From: AAA164-E04 sp964342825
GTDB taxonomy: Bacteria > Verrucomicrobiota > Verrucomicrobiia > Limisphaerales > AAA164-E04
Assembly (NCBI GenBank): GCA_964342825.1
Contig: CAYFHO010000018.1
Span: forward strand, 1 to 64,000
Reading direction: 5' to 3'
DNA length: 64,000 nt
Shown: one piece after another, positions 26,750-35,990 of the stretch
Numbering within the stretch: position 1 is the first letter of the stretch
How the letters are laid out: every line of letters starts with the position of its first letter
Translations under genes and position numbers: made by a program
The notes under the pieces: model-generated
The model's database searches: none
What the model was told of the DNA's origin: nothing
What the model saw: only the letters and a program-made list of their open reading frames with translations

Positions 26750-28392
26750 TTATGTTCATTGCACATAGGACTCCACTGGTTTGGGTGTGGATAGGTTTGT
26801 TGACGTGCATTTGCCGGGCTGCCACCGATTCAGAACCAACTAAGAAACCGAACATTCTACTGATCGTTGCAGACGACCTGGGTTATTCTGATTTGGGATG
26901 TTACGGCGGGGAGATTGCAACACCTCGCCTTGATCAGTTGGCACGGAACGGTATTCGGTTTACACAATTTTACAATGCAGGCAGATGTTGTCCATCTCGT
27001 GCCTCCATTCTGACCGGTCATTATCCGCATCGTGTGGGGCTGGGACATATGACTAAGGACATTCACCGCCCGGGTTATCGGGGGAGCGTTTCCAGTCAGG
27101 CTCCCGTTATTTCACAAGTATTGATGCCAGCAGGATATCGCTCCTTCATCGCGGGGAAATGGCATTTAGGCACCGATGATCCAACTCAACATGGATTCGA
27201 GGAATTTTATGGAACTCTTGTCAGCGCAAAGAGATTTTTTGATCCCGAACATTTGATTCGCCTGCCCCGGCAAAGAAAACCGATTTCTTATCCCAAAGGT
27301 GAGTTTTATGCTACCGACGCGGTGACAGATCATGCCCTTGAGTTTCTTTCAAAAGCCAGAACCACCCCTAAGCATCCCTGGTTTCTTTATCTGGCCTATC
27401 ACGCGCCTCACTTCCCTTTACATGCACCAGCTGAAGAGATTGGTAAATACGAAAAACGTTATCAAGATGGATGGGATCGCTTGAGGGATGAACGACTAAG
27501 GCGCATGAAACAGATGGGTATCGTTTCCGATGAAACCCAATTACCACCAAGATCCAAATTCTGGAATTATGGTGAAACTCAGACCGGAGTGAATCCTGCG
27601 TGGGACACTCTTAAGGTCGAACGTCGAAACGACCTCGCCCGGCGAATGGCCATTTACGCCGCAATGATTGATAGAATGGATCAACAGATCGGTCGAGTGA
27701 TAGATGACCTGAAATGGAGTGGTGAGTTGGATCATACCCTTATCATTTTTATATCTGATAATGGTGCCTGCGCCGAATGGGATCCTTTTGGATTTGATAT
27801 CAAGTCCAGTAATAACAATATCCTTCATCAAGGGGCGGATCTCGACAAAATGGGAGGTCCAGGCACCTTTCACAGTATCGGATCAGCTTGGGCCAACGCT
27901 GCCAATACACCGTGGCGGCTTTACAAGCACTTCAATCATGAGGGCGGGATTAATTCACCTTGTATTGTTCATTGGCCCTCCAAATTGAAAGAACATGCCG
28001 GTACCATTAATCAACATCCGACCCACATTATAGATCTGCTTCCAACCATCCTCGAGGCAACCGGGTTGACCTATAATGGTCCCTGGCCTCTTTCAGGAAT
28101 CGACCTGCTGGGGGCTTTAAAACGAGATCGACCTTTGTTTTTTGAACACGAAGGCAATCGAGCCTTGCGGAGTGGTGATTGGAAGTTGGTGGCGCTTCGT
28201 GGAAAACCATGGGAGCTTTATTCTTTTGCCACGACACGTACTGAGCTGAATGATGTCAGTCAAGAGTATCCGGACCTGGTAGCAAAACTTGCGGGGCAAT
28301 GGGATCAATGGGCAATCGAACAAGAAGTCACTCCGCTACCTGAAGATTATGGGGTATCCTATTTACGTGCGAATATTCAGAATGAAAAATAG
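26746..28392 (+). CDS. Arylsulfatase-type sulfatase, Cys-type
   Basis: A signal (about residues 8-26) precedes a type I sulfatase: 'NILLIVADDLGYSDLGCYGG' supplies the metal-binding aspartates (D43-D44). The formylglycine signature C-x-P-S-R occurs as C81-C-P-S-R followed by A-S-I-L-T-G. 'IAGKWHLG' and 'IIFISDNGA' carry further active-site residues. The length of 548 is normal. Activity needs conversion of C81 by a formylglycine-generating enzyme or anSME, neither of which is encoded in this window. The overlap with DUF1080 upstream and with the second sulfatase downstream places it in a polysaccharide desulfation cluster. Confidence 0.95.
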   Translation: MIMFIAHRTPLVWVWIGLLTCICRAATDSEPTKKPNILLIVADDLGYSDLGCYGGEIATPRLDQLARNGIRFTQFYNAGRCCPSRASILTGHYPHRVGLGHMTKDIHRPGYRGSVSSQAPVISQVLMPAGYRSFIAGKWHLGTDDPTQHGFEEFYGTLVSAKRFFDPEHLIRLPRQRKPISYPKGEFYATDAVTDHALEFLSKARTTPKHPWFLYLAYHAPHFPLHAPAEEIGKYEKRYQDGWDRLRDERLRRMKQMGIVSDETQLPPRSKFWNYGETQTGVNPAWDTLKVERRNDLARRMAIYAAMIDRMDQQIGRVIDDLKWSGELDHTLIIFISDNGACAEWDPFGFDIKSSNNNILHQGADLDKMGGPGTFHSIGSAWANAANTPWRLYKHFNHEGGINSPCIVHWPSKLKEHAGTINQHPTHIIDLLPTILEATGLTYNGPWPLSGIDLLGALKRDRPLFFEHEGNRALRSGDWKLVALRGKPWELYSFATTRTELNDVSQEYPDLVAKLAGQWDQWAIEQEVTPLPEDYGVSYLRANIQNEK

Positions 28393-29947
28393 TATTTCAA
28401 ATAATAATCAATGGTCCTGGAGGCAAGGTGGGGCACTTTTGCTTTTCTGTTTGATATGCCATTTATCCATTGCCAGTGAATCCTTGAATTTACCCCACCT
28501 GGTTGATTCTAAACCTCGTAACATTGTTTTTATCCTGGTCGATGACCAACGTTTTGATGCGATGAGTTGTGCCGGTCACCCTTTTCTGAAAACTCCTGCC
28601 CTGGATTCCATTGCCGAGAATGGAGTCTTGTTCCGCAACGCGTATGTAACCACTTCCCTTTGTTCGCCCAGCCGAGCTTCGATATTGACGGGATTATACG
28701 CACACACTCATGGAGTGGTGGATAATCGGACACTTGTTTCAAATGAACTGGTGTTCTTCGGGCAATATCTGCAGGCCAATCAGTATGAAACCGCGTTCAT
28801 TGGGAAATGGCATATGGGTAATGCCAGCGATGAGCCGCGGAGGGGATGGGACCATTGGGTGAGTTTCAGGGGGCAAGGCCATTATTATCCAAAACTCAAG
28901 AATGGGAAAACGTCTTTACTCAATGTCAATGGTAAGTCGATTCCTCAAACCAGGTATATCACGGACGAATTGACAGATTATGCGGTGGATTGGCTCAAGG
29001 AACGCGATGATCAAGGGAAATCATGGATGCTTTATCTTTCCCACAAAGCCGTTCATTCTGATTTTATACCAGCAGATCGTCATGACGGTCGTTTCAAGAA
29101 TGTTCCACTTCCCGAGGTTCGTTCCACTCAAAATACTCCGGATGATGATCGCAAACCGATGTGGGCTCGCAATCAGCGCAACTCCTGGCATGGGGCAGAG
29201 TTTCCATTACACCTTCAGCAAGGGGAAATGGATTTTTTGGAACGTCGATATTACGAAGCGATGTTGGCTGTAGATGAAAGCACAGAGCGTGTTTTGAAGA
29301 CACTGAAAGATCTTGGGCTCTACGAATCTACCTTGGTTATTTATATGGGGGATAACGGATTTATGTGGGGAGAACAGGGCTTGTGGGATAAACGTACTGC
29401 CTATGATCCGTCCATTCGAGTGCCGTTGTTGATGCAGTGTCCGGACCTGTTACCCGCTGGTCGTTTTGTGGACGGCATGGCGGCGAATATTGACATCGCT
29501 CCGACTGTTCTTGATGCCGCGGGACTGCAGTCTCCTGAACATTTCCAGGGCAAGAGTCTTCTTTCCATCGCCAAAGGCCGTCCGGATCCGGAATGGAGAA
29601 CGGAACTGCTCTATGAATATTTTTGGGAACGTTGGGCCCCATCGACGCCCACTCTTCATGCCTTGATCACCCCCCGGTTTAAATACGTAAGAGCCTATGG
29701 TCTTTGGGATCTACATGAGCTTTATGATCTTCAAAACGATCCGGAGGAATTAGATAATTTGTATCTTGAATCCAGTTGGCACCAACTTGCCATCGATATG
29801 GACAAACGATTATTCGAACTGCTTCATGAAACGGGTGGTGATTCGATCCCTTTACACCGTGGATGGCACGGCAGAGCTAAAGAATTAAGGCACCCTGACC
29901 GGTCGCCCTGGGCGCTTTTTCCAAAATCACTGAAAGTCAAACCTTGA
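28382..29947 (+). CDS. Sulfatase, Cys-type (second of a tandem pair)
   Basis: ATG at 28382 lies inside the end of the first sulfatase gene (11-base overlap) and yields a signal peptide (about residues 16-33). Landmarks: 'RNIVFILVDDQRFDAMSC' with the metal-binding aspartates, C94-S-P-S-R-A-S-I-L-T-G as the formylglycine motif, 'FIGKWHMG' and 'VIYMGDNGFMWGEQGLWDKR'. The last motif, rather than the one in the first sulfatase, is typical of the iduronate-/heparan-type group, so the two enzymes probably act on different sulfate positions. The length is 521 residues. Confidence 0.95.
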   Translation: MKNSISNNNQWSWRQGGALLLFCLICHLSIASESLNLPHLVDSKPRNIVFILVDDQRFDAMSCAGHPFLKTPALDSIAENGVLFRNAYVTTSLCSPSRASILTGLYAHTHGVVDNRTLVSNELVFFGQYLQANQYETAFIGKWHMGNASDEPRRGWDHWVSFRGQGHYYPKLKNGKTSLLNVNGKSIPQTRYITDELTDYAVDWLKERDDQGKSWMLYLSHKAVHSDFIPADRHDGRFKNVPLPEVRSTQNTPDDDRKPMWARNQRNSWHGAEFPLHLQQGEMDFLERRYYEAMLAVDESTERVLKTLKDLGLYESTLVIYMGDNGFMWGEQGLWDKRTAYDPSIRVPLLMQCPDLLPAGRFVDGMAANIDIAPTVLDAAGLQSPEHFQGKSLLSIAKGRPDPEWRTELLYEYFWERWAPSTPTLHALITPRFKYVRAYGLWDLHELYDLQNDPEELDNLYLESSWHQLAIDMDKRLFELLHETGGDSIPLHRGWHGRAKELRHPDRSPWALFPKSLKVKP

Positions 29948-30020
29948 GTAATTATCTGATCGAGACATTTTTGATTTCCGAATTTTCTTTTGATCACTGA
30001 TTTGTAACTCTTTTAAATTC

Positions 30021-31436
30021 ATGCATTCATTCAACAATTTAACACCTCGCCGCCAGTTTTTTTCCACAGCCGTCAAAGGTCTCCTCGCTGCAGGATCTTT
30101 GAGTCGGTTTGCGGTCTTTGGGCAAACTGCAGGGAATTCGACAAAAAGAACTATCGACAAGACTAAGGGTTTTTTCAGAACGAAAAAAATCGGCGGTAAG
30201 TGGTTTTTGCTCAATCCCGACGGCCAACCGGTTTTTCTGCGTGGAGCAAATCACTATACCGATGGCACTTACATGCCGATGAATCTCAAAGAACAATACG
30301 GTTCTCAGCAACGTTGGCTGGAATCCGTGCGTGATCGTCATCAGGAATGGGGCTTCAATTATCTGCCTCCTTCCATTGGACCTTCTGAACACGGGCATTT
30401 AGTGGGGCCACCTGAGATCGTTCCTGGGGGAGGGAAGAAGTGGCCGAACCCGGTTCATCGAACCCCAGAGTTGTCTCCTGAGACTTTCAGTCGACTGGAT
30501 TATCCTTTCGCTTTAATGCTGGAGGTTCCCAAACAATACATGGCAGGACGTAATCTGCCTGACGTTTTTTCAAAGGATTTTCGTGATGCGGTGGATCAAC
30601 GATGCCGGGAGGTTTGTGAACCATTGAGGGACAATCCCAACCTGGTCGGCTATCATTTTTGTCATAACCCACCATGGCATCCCACCAATAAATCATTCGA
30701 ATACTGGATCCAGGATATCGTACATAGCGGCCGTCCTGCGCATCGAAAATGGGTGGAAGTCATGAGACGATTGTACGGCAGTGTGGAGTTATGGAATCGT
30801 ACTTACGGTACCCCCATTGATTCGTTCGAAGATATTTTGGAAATGAAATATCCGCTGAGAGCCTACGTGCTGGAATCAAAAGGGCAGCGCGATCGGGCTG
30901 CCTTCATGCAACAGGTCTGTGAAGAATGGTATAAAGTCTATTCGGAAACCATCCGCAAGTATGATCCTAATCATCTTCTCCTGGGCGACAGGAATACAGG
31001 CCACCTTCATCCAATCCCTGAATATGCGTTGCACCGAATGTCTCGTTATATTGATGTATTTTCCACCAACACGATGGGTCCTGCATCCATGTTTTTCGAA
31101 ACATTGCAGCAGATGACCCCTCACTGGGATGGCCCCATTTTGCTGGCCGATACGGGAGCCGGGATTTACAACGGTGAATGGTCCAAATCAGCTTACCAAT
31201 GTCGTGATCTGGAAGAATATGATGCCCTGTATCAGAGCTACATGACCGCCGGTTTGGATCATCCGCAACTCATTGGTTTCGGTTGGTGCGGGTATTATGA
31301 AACTCCATCGCATCGGAGTGGTTTGGTGGATTCAAGGAATGACAAGCCGCTTGATGAACGGATCGACGTCATCAAAAAATGGAATCACTGGATGGCTCGA
31401 GAGCATACTGCTTTGTTCGAGAAACTGAATGGTTAG
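30021..31436 (+). CDS. Tat-exported TIM-barrel glycoside-hydrolase-like protein (agarase-like)
   Basis: A twin-arginine signal (R10-R11-Q-F-F-S) is followed by a sequence that reads as a clan GH-A barrel. 'GGKWFLLNPDGQPVFLRGANHY' opens it, and 'NPNLVGYHFCHNPPW' sits at the place of the fourth strand. 'PNHLLLGDRNTGH' and 'GPILLADTGAGIYNG' come later. In agarase-like and related GH-A enzymes the fourth and seventh strands end in catalytic glutamates. Here the corresponding places appear to read N-P (about 216-217) and A-D-T (about 376-378), so the normal catalytic pair seems absent. The gene lies between sulfatases and a CBM6-bearing cytochrome, so a sugar-polymer ligand is likely. Confidence 0.65.
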   Translation: MHSFNNLTPRRQFFSTAVKGLLAAGSLSRFAVFGQTAGNSTKRTIDKTKGFFRTKKIGGKWFLLNPDGQPVFLRGANHYTDGTYMPMNLKEQYGSQQRWLESVRDRHQEWGFNYLPPSIGPSEHGHLVGPPEIVPGGGKKWPNPVHRTPELSPETFSRLDYPFALMLEVPKQYMAGRNLPDVFSKDFRDAVDQRCREVCEPLRDNPNLVGYHFCHNPPWHPTNKSFEYWIQDIVHSGRPAHRKWVEVMRRLYGSVELWNRTYGTPIDSFEDILEMKYPLRAYVLESKGQRDRAAFMQQVCEEWYKVYSETIRKYDPNHLLLGDRNTGHLHPIPEYALHRMSRYIDVFSTNTMGPASMFFETLQQMTPHWDGPILLADTGAGIYNGEWSKSAYQCRDLEEYDALYQSYMTAGLDHPQLIGFGWCGYYETPSHRSGLVDSRNDKPLDERIDVIKKWNHWMAREHTALFEKLNG

Positions 31437-31502
31437 ATGGATTTCTTTCCATGAGATCTCTCCTGCTAAAATGAGAAAGTATCAACCTTGGTATTACTGA
31501 GC

Positions 31503-34500
31503 ATGATTCATTGCATTTTTCATTTATGGTGTAGTTTGCTTTTTTTGCCTTGTTTATTAGCCATGGAATCTGTCCGTGCGCCCTTTGAAGGGAAACCGCA
31601 AACTATTCCTGGCAAGTTGGAATTGGAACGATACGACTTTGGTGGCGAGGGCGTGGCTTATCACGATTCAGAAACATTGAACTTGGGAAGCGGGAAACTG
31701 AATCTAAAATTTTCCGAGCCTGAAGCCAGCTTTCGGCGCCTGGAGTCTGTGGATATTTCATATACAAAGAAACCGAGGGGAAAATTTAAAGGAGACTTCT
31801 CTGTCTCCGGTTCTCTGGAGAACTCTGGGCAACTTTATGTGGGATGGACTGTTCCAGGCGAGTGGTTAAAGTATACCATAGATGTTCAACAGTCCGGAAC
31901 CTACCGGGTTGGTGGGCATATCTCGGCAGGTAAGAAGGACGCTTCATTTTTTCTATATGTGAATGCCACCGAATCAATGATCAAGCTCGATCTTCCATAC
32001 ACCGGTAGTGCTCATCAATGGACAACCAGTTCGGATCTCGGAGAGTTGGAGTTTGTTCAGGGAGTCCAGACATTAACCCTGCGTGTCGGAGACGTCGGGG
32101 GCTTTAATCTGGATTGGTTGGAGTTTACTTTGGTGACAAATGAGAAATCTCTTTCCGATGGGGAGGATGCTGCGAAGGGAAAGTTTTTTAATTCACAGGT
32201 GTTACCCTTGCTGAAGGAGAATTGTTTTGAATGCCATTCACATAAAAGTGGGAAGGCGAAGGGAGGACTGGTGCTTGATTCAAAACCCGGCTGGATGTCG
32301 GGTGGTGAGTTGGGCCCGGTCATAGTTCCTGGTAATCCTGAAGTCAGCTTGTTGTTAAAGGCCATCAAGTATCAGGACGAAGATTTGCAAATGCCACCCA
32401 GGAATCGCTTGAATGCCCATCAAGTGGCCGTTTTCCAGCAGTGGATAAAAGAGGGTGCTTATGATCCTCGGATGACAGCACTTGAAGACGAGGGCAATCG
32501 ACAGCGCATTTCAAGCGAAGAAGTATGGTCTTTCCAGCCCGTCATCAATCCAACGGTTCCAGTGGTTTCTGATCAATCATGGCCGTTTTCAGATGTGGAT
32601 TGTTTTGTCTTGTCCAGACTAGAGATCAGTAATTTGAATCCCATGAAGGATGCGATGGATGCTACATTAATACGTCGCGTTTATCTGGATCTAACCGGAT
32701 TGCCGCCGACACCACATGCTTTAGACCGTTGGTTGCACCAATTCGTAAAGGATCGTGAAACGAGCTTAGCAGCACTCACGGATGACTTGTTAAACACACC
32801 TCAATTTGGCGAGCGCTGGGCGCGTCACTGGTTGGATACGGTTCGTTATGCGGAATCCAATGGTAATAACCGTAACCGAGTCTTCCGATATGCCTGGAGA
32901 TATCGCAATTGGGTGATTGATGCTTACAATGAAGATTTACCGTATGATCGTTTCTTAAAAGAGCAACTTTCCGGTGATTTGATGCCATTCGGCTCGAGTG
33001 AGCAACGCAAGAAACAGCGGATCGCAACAGGTTTTCTGGCCATTGGAGCTAAGCCTTATTACCCGACCATTGTTCCCCTGGATGAGTCAGAGCCGGATCG
33101 TGCGAAATACGATTGGGTGGCCGAACAAATCGACGCAACCATGGCGGGCATGATGGGTTTGACTGCTGCCTGTGCCCGGTGTCATGACCACAAGTTCGAT
33201 CCTATTCCAACGCGTGATTATTATGCGCTCGCCGGGATTTTTCGGTCAACCGAACCTCGGTTTGGAATGTATTATCATCTTTTTGGAGTGCCTGAAGGTC
33301 AGGCGCAACGTGATTTTCTCTATGATTGGAATTTGCTTGTGCTGAATGAGGAGATACTTCCTCAAATTAAGCCATTACAGGAAGCCTATGCTCCACTGGC
33401 TATGGAGGAGAATCGCCTTAAACGCCGTCTGGATCATTTGCCCAGACAGATGGCTAACATCGAAGACAGGATAAGAATGGGTCTTGTTTCGGATCCTCAT
33501 GAAATGGAAAAATCACGCAATCAATTGAAATCTCTTCGAGAGCAAATGTATCAGGACGAGATTAAACTTTCCGAAGTACAAAAGGACAAGCGGCTGCGAA
33601 AAGATTCCTTTAATTTTAAAGTGGATTCTGCCATGGGGGTTGAAGACAGTGATTATCCTTCGAATGTGGCACTGAGAATCAACGGGGATCATGCTCGCAT
33701 CGGACCGATTATTCCACGAGGTTTTCTTTCAACCCTGTCCTTCAAGGGGGCTCCTGAGAAAATTAATCCGAATCAAAGCGGTCGTTTGGAATTGGCTGAA
33801 TGGATTGCTCATCCAAACAACCCCCTCACAGCTCGTGTTGCCGTGAACCGAATCTGGTATCACCTTTTTGGCCGAGGCATTGTCGCCACCCTCGACAATC
33901 TTGGGCTTAGTGGAGAAACGGCGACTCACCCGAAATTGCTCGATCACCTGGCCTATATTTTTGTGCATCAGATGGACTGGTCTCAAAAGGCACTCATCCA
34001 CTACCTTGTGAACAGCCGTGTTTATCAATTGAGTTCGAATGAGAGCCATGCGACCCCTGAACATTTTGAAAAAGATCCTCATAACACATTGTACTGGAAA
34101 ATGCTTCCACGTCGCTGGGAAGCTGAAGTGATTCGGGACAGCATGCTATTGGTTGCAGGTCGGCTGGATACGGAAAGGCCAAAAGGCTCGCCATTAACGG
34201 AGTTTGAGTATCACGCGGGCATCACCAGCAGGGATCTTACCACAGCATTGAGTCTTATTGAGAGCTCTCGGCGCACCATTTATGTTCCAACTTTGCGTGG
34301 ACACAGGCACTCGCTATATGACCTGTTTGACTATCCGGATGATGAAACGGTGAACAGTTTACGAAACACCAGTACTGTTCCAACGCAGTCACTTTATTTA
34401 ATGAACAACCCTGTGGTCATGGGATATGCTGCCTCGCTTGCTCAACGTATTCAGGCCGAGAGACCGGACGGCAACGAAAAATCACGAATCAATCATTTAT

Positions 34501-34655
34501 ATCGACTTTGTTTTAGTCGATTGCCTGATCAAGAGGAAATAGTCCGTGACCTTGGTTTTTTGCAGACGTGTCTTGAAACCGACTCAGTGGATCGTGCTTG
34601 GCAACAGCTTGCTCATTCCATCCTGATCAGTGGCGAATTCCTGTTTAAACTATGA
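31503..34655 (+). CDS. CBM6-like-PSCyt1-DUF1549-DUF1553 cytochrome-type protein
   Basis: The order is a signal (about residues 5-20) and a CBM6-like domain (about 35-212; 'ELERYDFGGEGVAYHDSE', 'GEWLKYTIDVQQSGTYRV', 'GGFNLDWLEFTLV'). A PSCyt1 haem motif CFECH (241-245) follows, then DUF1549 with CARCH (557-561), an internal coiled coil (about 630-700) and DUF1553 (about 755 to the end). CBM6-like modules bind polysaccharides, so this cytochrome is probably anchored to a glycan. ATG at 31503 is preferred over TTG at 31488 because it starts just before the signal. The DUF1501 gene follows with a four-base overlap. Confidence 0.9.
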   Translation: MIHCIFHLWCSLLFLPCLLAMESVRAPFEGKPQTIPGKLELERYDFGGEGVAYHDSETLNLGSGKLNLKFSEPEASFRRLESVDISYTKKPRGKFKGDFSVSGSLENSGQLYVGWTVPGEWLKYTIDVQQSGTYRVGGHISAGKKDASFFLYVNATESMIKLDLPYTGSAHQWTTSSDLGELEFVQGVQTLTLRVGDVGGFNLDWLEFTLVTNEKSLSDGEDAAKGKFFNSQVLPLLKENCFECHSHKSGKAKGGLVLDSKPGWMSGGELGPVIVPGNPEVSLLLKAIKYQDEDLQMPPRNRLNAHQVAVFQQWIKEGAYDPRMTALEDEGNRQRISSEEVWSFQPVINPTVPVVSDQSWPFSDVDCFVLSRLEISNLNPMKDAMDATLIRRVYLDLTGLPPTPHALDRWLHQFVKDRETSLAALTDDLLNTPQFGERWARHWLDTVRYAESNGNNRNRVFRYAWRYRNWVIDAYNEDLPYDRFLKEQLSGDLMPFGSSEQRKKQRIATGFLAIGAKPYYPTIVPLDESEPDRAKYDWVAEQIDATMAGMMGLTAACARCHDHKFDPIPTRDYYALAGIFRSTEPRFGMYYHLFGVPEGQAQRDFLYDWNLLVLNEEILPQIKPLQEAYAPLAMEENRLKRRLDHLPRQMANIEDRIRMGLVSDPHEMEKSRNQLKSLREQMYQDEIKLSEVQKDKRLRKDSFNFKVDSAMGVEDSDYPSNVALRINGDHARIGPIIPRGFLSTLSFKGAPEKINPNQSGRLELAEWIAHPNNPLTARVAVNRIWYHLFGRGIVATLDNLGLSGETATHPKLLDHLAYIFVHQMDWSQKALIHYLVNSRVYQLSSNESHATPEHFEKDPHNTLYWKMLPRRWEAEVIRDSMLLVAGRLDTERPKGSPLTEFEYHAGITSRDLTTALSLIESSRRTIYVPTLRGHRHSLYDLFDYPDDETVNSLRNTSTVPTQSLYLMNNPVVMGYAASLAQRIQAERPDGNEKSRINHLYRLCFSRLPDQEEIVRDLGFLQTCLETDSVDRAWQQLAHSILISGEFLFKL

Positions 34656-35968
34656 ACCCAGAACGATTCAGCCCATCCAGGCGTCAGTTTTTGAAACAAA
34701 AGGCTGCAGGATTTGGTTATCTGGCGTTTCAAAGCCTGCTGACTAGTCAGGCTCTTACCGAATCCAACAACAAGCCGCTTTTACCTCGAGCATCGCACTT
34801 CGAGCCACTGGCTCATCGAGTCATTTTTTTAAATATGGATGGTGGGCCAAGTGCTCACGAAACTTTTTATCCAAAACCCGGAGGCTCTTTTTCTAAATTT
34901 CACACATATGGCCAAAGTGGTTTGGCGATGAGTGAATGGTTTCCTCATCTTTCAAAGCATGCGGATAAACTATGCATGTTGCACGGCATGTACTGCGATA
35001 GCCCGGATCATATTAACGCGGCCATTCAGCTTCACTGTGGAAAGCATCTGTCATCCAGACCATCGATGGGGTCCTGGGTAACTTACGGATTAGGAAATGA
35101 AAATCAAAATTTACCTGGCTTCATTATTATCAATCCGTCCTCCAAAGGAGCGGGCAGCAAATTGTATGGCAATGCCTTTATTCCCGCCATTTATGCCGGG
35201 ACTCCTATTGGAGCATCATTGAAATTATCCGATGCCGAAAATTCTCTTTTGAATCGTCAGGTTCAAAAAGCGCTCCTGAGACGAGTTCAACAGCGTAATC
35301 TCCGCAGCCTGGAAACCAGGAGTCATGATTCGCATCTCAATGGATTGCTCAATTCTTACGAATTGGCATTCAAGATGCAATCCGAACTGCCTGAACTATT
35401 GGATGTTTTACGTGAACCCCAGAGCATCCTCAAAGCTTACGGGGTGGGGAAGAGAAAAACAGACTCCTTCGCACGTCAATGTCTGGCAGCACGCCGATTG
35501 TGTGAATCAGGTGTGCGTTTCATCGAAATCTCTCATGGTAATTGGGATCACCACAGCAGTATTGCCAAGTTGATCCCCGAACGTTGTGCCGAGATTGACC
35601 AACCCATTGCTGCCTTACTACAAGATCTTTCCATGCGTGGACTACTACAGGATACCCTGGTTCTTTGGGGTGGTGAGTTTGGTCGGACCAAGACCGAGTT
35701 GGACAAAAAGGACGGGGGGTCAGGTCATAACAACAAAGGATACACGATGTGGTTGGCGGGAGGCGGGGTGAAAGGGGGCTTTTCATTTGGACAAACTGAT
35801 GAGGAAGGGTGGGAAGCGGTTGAGGGACGCGTGCACACGCACGATTTACATGCAACCATACTTCACCTCTTAGGGCTCGACCATGAACGACTTACCTATC
35901 GTTTCGCAGGGCGTGATTTTCGATTGACGGATGTAAATGGAAGCGTGGTGACGGACATCATCGCCTAA
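34652..35968 (+). CDS. DUF1501 protein, partner of the CBM6-bearing cytochrome
   Basis: The ATGA overlap with the preceding gene (34652-34655) couples the pair. R10-R11-Q-F-L-K begins a twin-arginine signal. DUF1501 markers are 'AHRVIFLNMDGGPSAHETFY', 'GNWDHHSSIAKLIP', 'DTLVLWGGEFGRTKTE' and 'SGHNNKGYTMWLAGGGVKGG'. At 438 residues it is about 50 shorter than the others here; the missing part lies in the N-terminal third, where the usual insertion ahead of the 'YGQSG' motif is reduced. It ends the fourteen-gene plus-strand run, 22 bases from the end of a convergent gene and with no evident terminator between them. Confidence 0.9.
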   Translation: MNPERFSPSRRQFLKQKAAGFGYLAFQSLLTSQALTESNNKPLLPRASHFEPLAHRVIFLNMDGGPSAHETFYPKPGGSFSKFHTYGQSGLAMSEWFPHLSKHADKLCMLHGMYCDSPDHINAAIQLHCGKHLSSRPSMGSWVTYGLGNENQNLPGFIIINPSSKGAGSKLYGNAFIPAIYAGTPIGASLKLSDAENSLLNRQVQKALLRRVQQRNLRSLETRSHDSHLNGLLNSYELAFKMQSELPELLDVLREPQSILKAYGVGKRKTDSFARQCLAARRLCESGVRFIEISHGNWDHHSSIAKLIPERCAEIDQPIAALLQDLSMRGLLQDTLVLWGGEFGRTKTELDKKDGGSGHNNKGYTMWLAGGGVKGGFSFGQTDEEGWEAVEGRVHTHDLHATILHLLGLDHERLTYRFAGRDFRLTDVNGSVVTDIIA

Positions 35969-35990
35969 ACACACATCCATTAAGTCCCAC

